Positions 1 through 8,099 of a DNA stretch of 64,000 nt are shown one piece after another (position 1 is the stretch's first letter; each line of letters opens with the position of its first letter). Location: assembly GCA_002499905.1 (NCBI GenBank), contig DANP01000020.1:124001-188000 (forward strand). The letters run 5' to 3'. The notes beneath the pieces are model-generated. The model was given only the letters and a program-made list of their open reading frames with translations. It was not told the origin of the DNA and did not search any database. Source of the stretch: Methanolinea sp. UBA277. Lineage in GTDB: Archaea > Halobacteriota > Methanomicrobia > Methanomicrobiales > Methanospirillaceae. The position numbers were made by a program, and so were the translations under genes.

Positions 1-1
1 C

Positions 2-82
2 AGGCTGACTGAGGGTCAGGTCCTGGTAACCGGTGCACGGCTCCCGTTCTCCGGCGACTCGGCACCGGATCCGCTGGTGTGA
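2..82 (+). CDS. possible C-terminal end of an upstream gene (partial)
   Basis: Frame 2 is open from the window edge to a TGA at 80-82, giving about 26 residues ending SGDSAPDPLV. A run of seven T lies about 20 bp further on, as expected after a gene end. The fragment is too short to name, and chance openness in GC-rich DNA is possible. Confidence 0.3.
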   Translation, partial: RLTEGQVLVTGARLPFSGDSAPDPLV

Positions 83-91
83 ACGGCGGCT

Positions 92-109
92 GCCTTCAGG
101 CCTTTTTTT
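92..109 (+). terminator. T-rich terminator with short stem
   Basis: A short GCC-TTCA-GGC stem (92-101) is followed by T7 at 103-109. Archaeal termination mainly needs the T tract. It would end transcription entering from the left edge, before the strong TATA box at 130-140. Confidence 0.45.
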
Positions 110-129
110 CAACCAAATATCGCCCAGAA

Positions 130-140
130 TTTATAAATAT
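130..140 (+). promoter_or_regulatory. strong archaeal TATA box
   Basis: TTTATAAATAT is a near-ideal box A. Transcription should start about 25 bp downstream, near 160. No reading frame follows for more than 450 bp, which is why a non-coding transcript is suspected. Confidence 0.5.
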
Positions 141-159
141 ACCATTCTTTAATTCTCAT

Positions 160-384
160 TTGCTGGCCAGGGCCTCGCACTCCATTCATCGATCGTTCTT
201 CTTCAGGAGAACAGAACTAGAGCTGGAAGGTCGGAGGGATCGAGTCGGTTGATTAAGAGAGTAATGTGAGTGGCCGGCGCAGGCAACAAGCCCGTGTAGG
301 CTACCTGTTCTATCCGGGCGAAAGAGGCCGGCCTGACGGCAGGCGATGCGGGTTCATGAACCATCAGAAGAGAACATGACCAGA
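160..384 (+). ncRNA. candidate structured non-coding RNA
   Basis: There is no credible reading frame here, yet it follows a strong TATA box and is dense in possible helices. These are GTTCT/AGAAC (195-199 with 208-212), a perfect 7-bp GGCCGGC/GCCGGCC (272-278 with 327-333) enclosing GCCCG/CGGGC (290-294 with 315-319), GCCTG/CAGGC (331-335 with 340-344), and the palindrome GGTTCATGAACC (351-362). I see none of the conserved motifs of RNase P RNA or SRP RNA. It could also be a long 5' leader. The ends are inferred. Confidence 0.3.
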
Positions 385-469
385 TGCGAGGGAAGGGATT
401 TGAACCCTAGAACTCCTACGAGACGGACCCCTCAAGCCCGCGCCTTTGACCTGGCTCGGCAACCCTCGC
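385..469 (-). tRNA. tRNA-Leu (anticodon GAG)
   Basis: Read on the minus strand, acceptor GCGAGGG (469-463) pairs with CCCTCGC (392-386), followed by discriminator A at 385. The anticodon stem CGGGC/GTCCG encloses loop TTGAGGG, giving anticodon GAG, which reads CUC and CUU. A long variable arm (CTC-GTAG-GAG) marks a class II tRNA, and the T loop is TTCAAAT. The T stem has one T-T mismatch at its base. CCA is not encoded. There is no sign of an intron. Confidence 0.95.
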
Positions 470-627
470 ACGTTTGCCATAATATGGAGGATGTTGATCT
501 AAAATAATGTATCCATCCGCGGGAGCGGGTGTATCCCCTTCCGTAAGGGAATTTTCCTGATAATGTGCACAGATGTCGCTTTCCCGACAGTGATGTATAT
601 GTATGTCCAGTGCAAGAGGTATCATGC

Positions 628-1128
628 ATGTGGTCGGATATCATCAGGGAATTCTCCGATTCTCCCTCCCAGAGCCGGGTGGTCAGGTTCCTCCTCGAGA
701 ACGGGTTCGGGGTGAATACCGAGGGCAGGATTGCCTGCAACGACATCGAGATCCCGGCGACCCATATCGCCAAGGCCATCAGGACCGACCGGAGGGTGGT
801 CGATGCAACGGCCCGGCGGATCCTCGATGCCCCGTCCCTGCGGGAGATCTTCACCAATATCCGGGCCACTCCCGATCTCTCGCAGCTCACCGGCACCCTC
901 GGTCTCTCGTCAATCACCGTTCTCCCACAGGATGCCCGGGAGAAGGGCATCGTGAGTGCCGCAGTCGGGGTGATATCCGGGCATAACCTGAACATCCGGC
1001 AGATCTTCGTGACCGACCCCCAGCTCTCCGAAGAGCCGAGGCTGGTCATCATCATCGAAGGGGAGATCCCGGGAGAGGTGATCGAGGCGATCCGGAAGCT
1101 CCCCCAGGTAAAACAGGTTATTCTCTAA
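628..1128 (+). CDS. ACT-domain regulator of amino acid metabolism (COG2150-like)
   Basis: This 166-residue protein starts MWSDIIREFSDSPSQSRVVR. Residues 1-90 are predicted helical and HTH-like. The C-terminal half, from about residue 90, has the alternating strands and helices of an ACT domain (ITVLPQDAREKGIVSAAVG, then LVIIIEGEIPGEV). COG2150 proteins are archaeal and are predicted to sense amino acids; the ligand is unknown. The ATG at 628 is preferred over a GTG at 565 because AAGAGGT lies 8 nt upstream and a TATA-like GTATATGTA (594-602) sits about 26 bp before the start. The 3' end overlaps the convergent HD gene by 11 bp. Confidence 0.8.
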   Translation: MWSDIIREFSDSPSQSRVVRFLLENGFGVNTEGRIACNDIEIPATHIAKAIRTDRRVVDATARRILDAPSLREIFTNIRATPDLSQLTGTLGLSSITVLPQDAREKGIVSAAVGVISGHNLNIRQIFVTDPQLSEEPRLVIIIEGEIPGEVIEAIRKLPQVKQVIL

Positions 1129-1636
1129 GCGCCTGTCCCGGACGCCTGAACTGCTCGGCCTCGAGCCACAACCGGTAGATGCGACTCCGGATCTTCCGGT
1201 GGAGGTCCAGCGATGTCCCGAGCCGGTCGTGGATGGATACCTCGTGCCCGCCTTTCACCAGGTTGTCGGCATTGGCCACGATCTTCTCCTCGATGGTCTC
1301 CGGAACGCAGTCCACCGGGAGGAGATGAAGCAGGGTGCATTCATCGGCGGTCAGCCCGGCACCGGTATGCCGTTCCACAATCCGCACCACATCTTCAGGA
1401 ACACCATGTTCCCGGCACCATGCCGCCCCGGTCTGGGCATGGGAGAGGGAGTGGGAGAGCCCCCTGCCGATGTCATGGAGCAGGGCCCCGGCGTTGACGA
1501 GCTCACGGTCGGCTACACCGGAGCGGTCACAAAATGAGAGAGCGAGGTCCCTGACCCGGTGGCAGTGCGCAATCACCCGCCGGTTGCACCCGGCAGTACG
1601 GAGGGCCTCGTCATACCCTGCATCCCCTTCAGGCAT
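1118..1636 (-). CDS. HD-domain phosphohydrolase (TIGR00295/HDIG type)
   Basis: This 172-residue predicted cytosolic protein has a complete HD signature: an early histidine in HCHRV (about residue 26), the metal-binding LLHDIG (H54-D55), and histidines in the SHSLSHAQTG and RHTG segments. HD proteins of this size usually hydrolyse phosphate esters of nucleotides; the substrate cannot be read from sequence. It is the last gene of a minus-strand run and overlaps the end of tfe by 8 bp, so translation is probably coupled. Its 3' end runs 11 bp into the convergent ACT gene. Confidence 0.85.
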   Translation of the reverse strand: MPEGDAGYDEALRTAGCNRRVIAHCHRVRDLALSFCDRSGVADRELVNAGALLHDIGRGLSHSLSHAQTGAAWCREHGVPEDVVRIVERHTGAGLTADECTLLHLLPVDCVPETIEEKIVANADNLVKGGHEVSIHDRLGTSLDLHRKIRSRIYRLWLEAEQFRRPGQALRE

Positions 1637-2141
1637 GCCCGAGTGACTCTTTGATCGCCTCGATACGCTTTTTCAGGGCCCGGAGAAGGATCTCGTTATC
1701 AAAGTGTTCCATCTTCTGATCGCAGGCGGGGCAGATGAATTCAACATCCATGGCCTGGTTGAAGGTGTAGTGCATACCACAGGCCTTGCAGATGTAGAAG
1801 TCATTCTCCTCCTCGTACCGCTCCCTGCCCTCAAGCTTCTCGAGGATTGTCTCGAGATCCTCCCGGATCACCTCGGAGATCAGATCCATCCGCAGGCGCC
1901 AGAGGTAGGTCAGCCACCCGGTCTCGTTGTTCTTGATCCTCCGGTATTCTGCCAGCCGTTTCTCATAGAGCGTATAGAGGGTGTGGCGGACCGAATTGAG
2001 ATTGATACCGGTCTGGGCAGCGAGCTGCTCGTCGCTCCACTCCCCCTCCTCAGGGAATTTTTCCAGGAGGTTGATCCCGTCCTCGCCGATCAACCTGATA
2101 AGATATGCCTTTATCGCCGGATTTTCCAGGACCTCATCCAT
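1629..2141 (-). CDS. tfe: transcription initiation factor E (TFE, alpha subunit)
   Basis: This 170-residue protein has an N-terminal winged helix (about residues 1-90, the TFIIE-alpha-like LTIR/E wHTH) and a C-terminal zinc ribbon with two CxxC pairs (YICKACG and FICPACDQK, about residues 118-140). TFE helps RNA polymerase open promoters. The ATG at 2141 is chosen because GGAAGG lies a few bases upstream; the open frame extends further but reads as the shadow of the neighbouring ATP-grasp gene. Its start overlaps the end of that gene by 8 bp. The length matches archaeal TFE. Confidence 0.93.
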   Translation of the reverse strand: MDEVLENPAIKAYLIRLIGEDGINLLEKFPEEGEWSDEQLAAQTGINLNSVRHTLYTLYEKRLAEYRRIKNNETGWLTYLWRLRMDLISEVIREDLETILEKLEGRERYEEENDFYICKACGMHYTFNQAMDVEFICPACDQKMEHFDNEILLRALKKRIEAIKESLGHA

Positions 2142-3219
2142 AGAGCCTTCCACCCATATATTGTCGGACTGTTCTAATATGCTTATGCAGCAGGTCAGTC
2201 GCTTCCTGCCCGGTGGCTCCCCAGCCGTAGACGCTGATGATCGCCTGCCCCTCCTCAAAAGCGGTCCCCGGCCATGGAATGTCTGACACAAGCGGCGAGA
2301 GGCGGGAAAGGTTTGCATCCACGGTCATGTCCCGGTCGGCAAAGAGGATCTTCCGTGCCGCAACCTGCCGGCATGACGGCCGCCGGCAGGGGAGATTTCC
2401 CCGGCAGGCCGCCAGGTGGGCGGAGAAGAGGTTGATCCCGGTAGCAATCTCGATGGTGTCGAGCGTTGCCTGGAAACGGGGGTTGACCTCAATGGCGTAG
2501 AGCTCATCGCCGGCCATGAAATCGATTCCCAGCGTCCCGAGACACCCGCTCGCTGCAGCAATCTGCTCCGCGGACCGGATCATCTGATCGTGGCGGCGGT
2601 CCCGGAACGGGGTGACCGATCCGCAGAACCCGAACGACGCATCACCTGCCCCCCGGAGTATCTGGCGGTTCGATGCGACCGCAACCGCGCGGGTCCCGTC
2701 GGCAACACAGCAGACCGAACAGGGGATCCCGGAGACCACCTCTTCGGCAATAGCCGGAATATCCCCAAACTGTTCGATCCAGGCCTCCCGGTCAGCGGCA
2801 GAGGCGATCACCCGGTTTCTCCATCCGCCGGAGCCGGTCCGCGGTTTCAGCATCGCCGGGAATGTGTCGGAGGGAAGGAGCAAAGGGGCAGGCATCCCAA
2901 GCTCTTCGAAGAACCGGTGGGTCATCAGCTTGTCGAGGAACCGCTGCACCTTTTCCGGGGGGGTTCCGCAGAAGTCGCGGTACGGCAGGAGCTCGGCGCC
3001 GGACGTGGCAACCACGATGTCCGGTGCGTGAAGGGCACACATCTCCCCGACAGCAGGGAAGAGTTCCCCGAGCTCGTCAAACCGCATGCTCTCGCGGGCA
3101 TAGAAGGAGAGGTCCTGGTCACAGAAGTGGTCGACGGCATAGACCTCGCAGCCTGCACCATATGCAGACTGGACCACGTGGCGGGTGGCAAAACCGGCCA
3201 CGAGCACCTTCGTTCTCAT
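2134..3219 (-). CDS. ATP-grasp family ligase (COG2232-like)
   Basis: This 361-residue protein begins MRTKVLVAGFATRHVVQSA, a Rossmann-like N-terminal domain. The ATP-grasp core follows, with the strand AMLKPRTGSGGWRNRV, the central AIAEEVVSG and the metal-binding YAIEVNPRFQATLD. These proteins join a carboxylate to an amine or thiol through an acyl phosphate; the COG2232 substrate is not established to my knowledge. The ATG at 3219 overlaps the trm56 stop as ATGA. It sits between trm56 and tfe, suggesting a conserved archaeal role, possibly RNA- or cofactor-linked, but that is inference. Confidence 0.8.
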   Translation of the reverse strand: MRTKVLVAGFATRHVVQSAYGAGCEVYAVDHFCDQDLSFYARESMRFDELGELFPAVGEMCALHAPDIVVATSGAELLPYRDFCGTPPEKVQRFLDKLMTHRFFEELGMPAPLLLPSDTFPAMLKPRTGSGGWRNRVIASAADREAWIEQFGDIPAIAEEVVSGIPCSVCCVADGTRAVAVASNRQILRGAGDASFGFCGSVTPFRDRRHDQMIRSAEQIAAASGCLGTLGIDFMAGDELYAIEVNPRFQATLDTIEIATGINLFSAHLAACRGNLPCRRPSCRQVAARKILFADRDMTVDANLSRLSPLVSDIPWPGTAFEEGQAIISVYGWGATGQEATDLLHKHIRTVRQYMGGRLYG

Positions 3220-3740
3220 CGCTCCTCGGTGAGCTTCATATCCCTGCTCGGGACCACCCGGATCTGTGCACCCGGGAACCCGGCAGAGAGTTCCGATCCC
3301 TGGAAGAACCGGTCCAGAAATACGGCAAGACCCGATATCTCGGAATGGGGCTGTCCGGTCACCGCGATGTTGTAATCGGTAAGGCCATAAATCTCGCCAG
3401 GCACTTTCTCCGCCCCGACAACGACGAGGATGCGGCTGTGCGAGCGGATCTCCTCCTCCCGGTCCTGGATGCGCTCTCCGTACATGGTCAGGTGAACCAC
3501 CACGCCGCCCGATTCCTTCCACTCACGGATGCAGCGTTTCCATGAGACCCTGTCCCTGATGAAAAAGTCGCCTCCCCAGCGGTTGACGACATCGGTGATG
3601 CTTTCCACCACCCCCTTGTCCTCCGCTGCAAGGAACATCCCGCTCGCCCCGAGTGCGCGGGCAGCAAGCCCGACATGGGTGGTGACCCGCTGGTCACGCT
3701 CCGGCCGGTGACCAATCCGGAGGACCACCAGTTCTGCCAT
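3216..3740 (-). CDS. trm56: tRNA (cytidine(56)-2'-O)-methyltransferase Trm56
   Basis: This 174-residue protein starts MAELVVLRIGHRPERDQRV, the hallmark N-terminus of the archaeal Trm56 family (COG1303). Trm56 is a SPOUT methyltransferase that 2'-O-methylates C56 in the T loop of tRNAs using S-adenosylmethionine. The C-terminal knot segment is represented by ILVVVGAEKVP and YNIAVTGQPHSE. The upstream wHTH gene ends immediately before its ATG (stop 3741-3743, start 3740) and the ATP-grasp gene overlaps its stop, so all three are surely co-transcribed. Confidence 0.93.
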   Translation of the reverse strand: MAELVVLRIGHRPERDQRVTTHVGLAARALGASGMFLAAEDKGVVESITDVVNRWGGDFFIRDRVSWKRCIREWKESGGVVVHLTMYGERIQDREEEIRSHSRILVVVGAEKVPGEIYGLTDYNIAVTGQPHSEISGLAVFLDRFFQGSELSAGFPGAQIRVVPSRDMKLTEER

Positions 3741-4019
3741 CTATTCCGGCCCTTTCTTTACCCTGATGACCCCGCCCTCGAAAATAAAGGGCGAGGACTG
3801 GTCATACCTGGCCTGACACCGGAGCAGCATCTCCTGGACCGAGAGGATCCGGCATCCCCCGCTCCCCTCTTCGATGAGACCTGATTCTTCGAGCCGCACG
3901 AGCGATTGGCTCACTTCCGTACTGCTGCACTCCGCCTGTGCAGCAAGAGCCTCCAGGCTCTGGCAGGGATCATGTACGAGGAAGTGGTACACCCTCCAGT
4001 CCAGGTCTTCTTCTTTCAC
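3741..4019 (-). CDS. small winged-helix DNA-binding protein
   Basis: This 92-residue protein has a helix-turn-helix in residues 8-50 (SLEALAAQAECSSTEVSQSLVRLEESGLI shape) followed by a short wing. It has no visible ligand domain. It starts with GTG at 4019; the TATA-like AATATAT at 4044-4050 lies about 28 bp upstream, so the message would be nearly leaderless. It leads the trm56 operon and may regulate it. The family is uncharacterised. Confidence 0.65.
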   Translation of the reverse strand: MKEEDLDWRVYHFLVHDPCQSLEALAAQAECSSTEVSQSLVRLEESGLIEEGSGGCRILSVQEMLLRCQARYDQSSPFIFEGGVIRVKKGPE

Positions 4020-4043
4020 CAGTACTCATTCCACGGGTGCCGG

Positions 4044-4050
4044 AATATAT
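4044..4050. promoter_or_regulatory. shared divergent TATA box
   Basis: The near-symmetrical AATATAT sits about 26-28 bp from the minus-strand GTG at 4019 and about 38 bp before the plus-strand ATG at 4086. It could direct polymerase both ways between the trm56 operon and the small gene at 4086. Confidence 0.4.
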
Positions 4051-4085
4051 CTTTTTTTGAGGCAGGGCAGAAGGGGCTACCCTTT

Positions 4086-4520
4086 ATGGCTGGAGATGCC
4101 GACTGTACGGGAGTGACCGATGACGAACCGCTCCCCTATTCCATGCTGATCCGAATCGCCGACAGCATCCTTGAAGCCGGGGAAGATGACCCCGATGCGC
4201 TTGCCGCACATCTCGATCAGCTCGACCCGGAGATACGGGAGGAACTCCTCGCATCTGACCTCCTGAACGCCTTCCAGGTCTTCTACTACTTCTTCCGGGA
4301 GGACCCCGGTGATCTCGAGACCGACCGGCTCATCCTCCAGCCTGCATCGGCCGTGTCGACCGGTGTGGTGGTCACCGAGCGCGAGCTCTACGAAGTGATC
4401 TTCCGGGTCGAGAAGGGATCTCCGGTTATTGTGGTGAGTGACGGTGACTCCGTTCTGGCCGGTTTCCATGAGAAGGATGCCTACCGGCAGGCCCTCAGGT
4501 TCATCGACGAACAGCTCTGA
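4086..4520 (+). CDS. hypothetical acidic protein
   Basis: This 144-residue, strongly acidic protein is not recognised. The N-terminal two thirds is helical. The C-terminal part (STGVVVTERELYEVIFRVEK to the end) looks like a small alpha/beta unit. No transmembrane segment, signal peptide or cysteine pair is visible. The ATG at 4086 is chosen because AAGGGG lies about 10 nt upstream and the TATA-like box at 4044-4050 is at suitable distance; an upstream in-frame start would put that promoter inside the gene. Confidence 0.6.
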   Translation: MAGDADCTGVTDDEPLPYSMLIRIADSILEAGEDDPDALAAHLDQLDPEIREELLASDLLNAFQVFYYFFREDPGDLETDRLILQPASAVSTGVVVTERELYEVIFRVEKGSPVIVVSDGDSVLAGFHEKDAYRQALRFIDEQL

Positions 4521-4567
4521 ACCAGTACAGCCGTTGATAAAAACGTGCCGGCACTCTCTCAGTGAGT

Positions 4568-5281
4568 CTACAACAGGCCCCCGGTTATGAGATCGTGCCG
4601 GCCGCCGGATACCCGGACCGGGTCCGGGACACGCCCCCACCGGTATACCCACGAACCGATGATGACGAAGACACCATCCACGTCGTCCGGATCAACCAGC
4701 CCGAGGACCGAGGTGTCCTCAGGGCTGATGGTGTTGCAGATGGCGGTCGCCCAGGCATCAGCACAGGCAGGATTGTGCGAAAAGACGGTGACCGAATCTG
4801 CAGACCCGAAGGAGAGGGAATGCCCGACGGTGGCTGATGAGGTGCAGATGCCGCGGATCGCCGGGTCCGGCCCGATCACGAAGCCCATCCGGTCCGAGAG
4901 CGGTGAGGTCCCGGCATGGATCCCGACCGTTACGTCCCGATCGGACAGCAGCGCGATGTCCCCCCCGTTGTCAACGATCCCGAATACCGCTCCCGCGGCC
5001 TGCATTGCCTCCACCCCTGCCCAGGCGATTGCGCCGGCTACCGCGGCCATGGGGCCCACCCCTGCTGCCATCCCTGCTTCCGCCATCCGGTCCACGATGG
5101 TGATCCCGGAGCTGACCGGATAGGGTTCAAGGGTCGAGAGGAAGAAGGGATCGCCGGCAGCATAGTGCTCTAGCTCCTGGCGTGCGGTGATGATCCCCTC
5201 CCGTGCTGTCGCAATATGCGACTCATCATCGGCAAGGATGGTCGCGATGGTCTCCCTGAGGTGGAACCGGCGCCGGATCAT
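4568..5281 (-). CDS. UPF0280 family protein
   Basis: This 237-residue protein has the ApbE-like features of UPF0280 (COG2122): glycine/alanine-rich GVGPMAAVAGAIAW, the IVDNGGDIAL core and TSSATVGHS. The family is widespread in methanogens; its biochemical role is not established to my knowledge. The ATG at 5281 (MIRRRFHLRE) is preferred because the 10-residue upstream extension overlaps a TATA-like ATATACC element. It ends 47 bp from the convergent gene at 4520. Confidence 0.85.
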   Translation of the reverse strand: MIRRRFHLRETIATILADDESHIATAREGIITARQELEHYAAGDPFFLSTLEPYPVSSGITIVDRMAEAGMAAGVGPMAAVAGAIAWAGVEAMQAAGAVFGIVDNGGDIALLSDRDVTVGIHAGTSPLSDRMGFVIGPDPAIRGICTSSATVGHSLSFGSADSVTVFSHNPACADAWATAICNTISPEDTSVLGLVDPDDVDGVFVIIGSWVYRWGRVPDPVRVSGGRHDLITGGLL

Positions 5282-5395
5282 TACTTGGTATATTCTGCGC
5301 TCTCTTCCCAAATACCCGCCGCACAGGACCTGCCGGCCGGGCGGGGCCTCCCGCAGGTATTTATGAGAACATGATGAGGCTTGTAGAGGAGCAAC

Positions 5396-6715
5396 ATGAG
5401 GAGCGCCGGTGTCAGGATCAGGAGAGCGGCACGAACCGGGAGGCGCAGGCCGGTCACCTGCCTGGTCATAGCCCGCATCCCGGACCCGGGGATCTCATCC
5501 CTGGTATCATCGTTCCCCGATCTCGTGGGTGTCCGGTCCGGTGAGTCGCGGGAGCCCCATGTTACGCTCTTCGGCCCGTTCGGGCTTCTTCCCGGATCAT
5601 CGGAATATTCGCTCCTGGATCACATCAGGGAGGCCGCAGACGGAATTCCTGCCGTCTCCTGCCGGATCGGCGGCCTCATGCAGCTCAGGGGAAGGAAAGG
5701 AGCAGCCATTGCGCTGAGCCTGGCTCCGGATGCGAATCTGGTCTCACTCTACCACCGTCTCATCCAGGCCATTTTCCCTGAGACGGGGTGGAGCACCTGG
5801 ATCGACCGGCCCCCCGGCTCCCGGATCTTCCACCTCTCGCTCAGGATCTCGATCTCCCGCAACGAGGCCCCCGACGTGTGGAGGCGGACCCGGGACCTGC
5901 CGGATGCCGCCGGTATGACCGGGGACCAGGAGAAGAGACAGGGATTGCGCCCGGGCGGGTGCAATGCCCCCCTCACACTCCTCCGGGTCGCGGTGATGCG
6001 GCGGGGAGCCCTCTGGAGAGAATTCGACCTTGCCCGGGGGCTCTGGCTCTCGCGTGCAGAAGCGTTCAACCCGGGTCTCTGGACAACGACCCGCCGTGAG
6101 TTCCGGAAGCGGGAGGGGCTGCAGCGGGAGGGGGCGATGTTCCGAGACAGGGACAGCCCGGGACGGTTCTTGATCTCCGACCTCCATTTCGGGCACCGCA
6201 ATATTATCCGCTACTGCCGCCGGCCCTTCTCATCAGCGCTCGAGATGGATGCCGTGCTCCTGGACAACTGGAACTTCACCGTGCGCCCGGGCGACGAAGT
6301 CTTCTATCTCGGAGATCTCCGGTATGGACAGGGGGCACCCCCCGCCACCCACTTCCTTGAACGGCTGCACGGCAGGGTCACCTGCATCATCGGAAACCAT
6401 GACGACCCGCTCCCCGGTGCCCTTCCTTCCGTGAACATTACCCATGACAGGTTATCCTTCCTCTGCATTCATGACCCTGAACTGGTCCCGGAGGACTACC
6501 AGGGTTGGGTGATCCACGGGCACGTCCACAATAATGATCTCGAACGGTACCCCTTCATCAACGCGGAGACCAAGACCATCAACGTGAGTGCCGAGCTTCT
6601 GGACTATACCCCGGTCAGCCTCGATGAGATCGCCGCGTTCATCCGGGCGATTCAGCCAGGGGAGAAGGTGGCGACCCTGAGAGAGGCACGGGAGTGCTTT
6701 ACTCCTGGTGAGTGA
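5396..6715 (+). CDS. fusion of 2H phosphoesterase and calcineurin-like metallophosphoesterase
   Basis: This 439-residue protein carries two nucleic-acid or nucleotide phosphoesterase domains. Residues about 20-225 hold two HxT/S motifs, HVTL (H55) and HLSL (H146), the pair defining the 2H family (2'-5' RNA ligase/cyclic phosphodiesterase). Residues about 255-430 hold a complete binuclear metal site: SDLHFGH (D262, H264), GD (D307), GNHD (333-336) and GHVH (375-378). The second domain resembles stand-alone YmdB/Icc-like phosphatases. GAGGAG lies 4 nt before the ATG, and a TATA-like TATTTATG is at about 5357. RNA-end processing such as 2',3'-cyclic phosphate removal is a plausible role. Confidence 0.8.
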   Translation: MRSAGVRIRRAARTGRRRPVTCLVIARIPDPGISSLVSSFPDLVGVRSGESREPHVTLFGPFGLLPGSSEYSLLDHIREAADGIPAVSCRIGGLMQLRGRKGAAIALSLAPDANLVSLYHRLIQAIFPETGWSTWIDRPPGSRIFHLSLRISISRNEAPDVWRRTRDLPDAAGMTGDQEKRQGLRPGGCNAPLTLLRVAVMRRGALWREFDLARGLWLSRAEAFNPGLWTTTRREFRKREGLQREGAMFRDRDSPGRFLISDLHFGHRNIIRYCRRPFSSALEMDAVLLDNWNFTVRPGDEVFYLGDLRYGQGAPPATHFLERLHGRVTCIIGNHDDPLPGALPSVNITHDRLSFLCIHDPELVPEDYQGWVIHGHVHNNDLERYPFINAETKTINVSAELLDYTPVSLDEIAAFIRAIQPGEKVATLREARECFTPGE

Positions 6716-6804
6716 TGGCGAATATTCCGACCATTCCTCTCGGAGAGGGGTTCGTTCCCTGCAGGGATACATGAACGTTTCCCTGAAACCCGGATTTTCC
6801 TGGT

Positions 6805-8013
6805 TCATGATCGTGCCGGGGGCACGGGATTGTTCTTCACCACCATCATCAGTCCCAGGGCGAGTACGGCCAGTAGTGCGCCGAACAGAAACGTGTACGC
6901 CGGCGAGTAGACATCCCACAGCATCCCCGCAATGAATCCGCCGGGAAGGGCAACGAGCCCGATTGCGGTGTGAAAGGTCCCAAGCGCAGTTGCCTTGAGA
7001 TCGGGCGGGGCCAGGTCGACGATGAACACCCGCTGCGCCCCGTCGATGAAAGCAAAGAAGATACCGTATGCGGCGAAGAATACCGGCAGGACTGCTGAGC
7101 CGGTCACCACGATGAGCCCGGCTGAGAGAAGCCCGAACATGAGATAGCCGGCCATGATGACCGGTTTTCTCCCCACCCTGTCGGAGGCGATCCCGGCAGG
7201 GATGGTGCAGAGCGTGTAGACGCCGTAGAAGAGGACGTAGTACAGCAATGCGGTACTATCAGAACCTCCCGTCGCCAGAGTCTTGAGGAGGAGAAATGCA
7301 TACCCGTAATGGCCGAACGCAAACAGTGCGGAGGCGGCAATGAACAGGCGGAGGTTTTTCGGAAGCAGGCGGAGACTGATCTTCAGCGAAGACTGCTGCG
7401 CAACCGGCTGTGCTGCAGGAGGATTTTCCCGTATCAGAAATATTGCCAGAACTGCAAGGATACCAGGGATAAATGCGATCAGGAAGACATTCCGGAAACC
7501 GTAAACCGGCAGGAGGAGGACAGCGAGCACTGCTCCACCCATTGAGCCGATCCCGTCCATGGCCCTGTTGAACCCGAATGCCCTGCCCCTCACATCCCCC
7601 TCGCTTGATTCAGCCACAATAGCGTCGCGGGGGGCGGTCCGCAATCCCTTCCCGACTCGTTCGATGACCCGGAGGGCCAGCACTGCAGGCCAGACGTAGG
7701 CGAAAGCAAACAGGGGTTTTACCACTGATGAGAGCCCGTAACCGAGGAGGACAAAGGGTTTTCTCCGCCGTATACGGTCGGAAATGTGCCCTGATACGAC
7801 CTTCAGGAAGGAGGCGGTCGTCTCTGCGGCTCCCTCAACCAGACCGACGATGAACGCCCCCGCGCCGAGTACCGAGGTGAGGTACAGGGGTATGAGCGGG
7901 AAGACCATCTGGCTGCTCACATCGGTGCAGAGGCTCACGATGCCGAGTATCAGGATGTTTGGGCCGATTCCCCTGAAAAAGCGGTCATTCACTGCACGCA
8001 TTTTCCGGATCAC
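6805..8013 (-). CDS. major facilitator superfamily transporter
   Basis: This protein of about 400 residues has twelve predicted membrane segments. The cytoplasmic loop between segments 2 and 3 carries the MFS motif A-like GHISDRIRRRKPFVLLG, and the second half repeats it as GIASDRVGRKPVIMAG. The substrate is unknown; the pattern resembles drug or metabolite exporters. The start is ambiguous: GTG at 8013 has GAGGAG 10 nt upstream, while ATG at 8001 has no clear ribosome site. It stands alone between the fusion phosphoesterase (convergent) and the homocysteine pair. Confidence 0.85.
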   Translation of the reverse strand: MIRKMRAVNDRFFRGIGPNILILGIVSLCTDVSSQMVFPLIPLYLTSVLGAGAFIVGLVEGAAETTASFLKVVSGHISDRIRRRKPFVLLGYGLSSVVKPLFAFAYVWPAVLALRVIERVGKGLRTAPRDAIVAESSEGDVRGRAFGFNRAMDGIGSMGGAVLAVLLLPVYGFRNVFLIAFIPGILAVLAIFLIRENPPAAQPVAQQSSLKISLRLLPKNLRLFIAASALFAFGHYGYAFLLLKTLATGGSDSTALLYYVLFYGVYTLCTIPAGIASDRVGRKPVIMAGYLMFGLLSAGLIVVTGSAVLPVFFAAYGIFFAFIDGAQRVFIVDLAPPDLKATALGTFHTAIGLVALPGGFIAGMLWDVYSPAYTFLFGALLAVLALGLMMVVKNNPVPPARS

Positions 8014-8099
8014 TGGTATCGCTCTCCTCTTTGGGAATGGAAAAAAGATAGTACATGCCGGTAATTCCGGCCGTTACCAGGCTACCCGCAATCTTCCCG

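Noticed and set aside
14..40. SRP-RNA-like GGTCAGGTCC followed by a GGTAACC loop
   Set aside because: The universally conserved AGCAG side of helix 8 is absent and no matching long helix was found.
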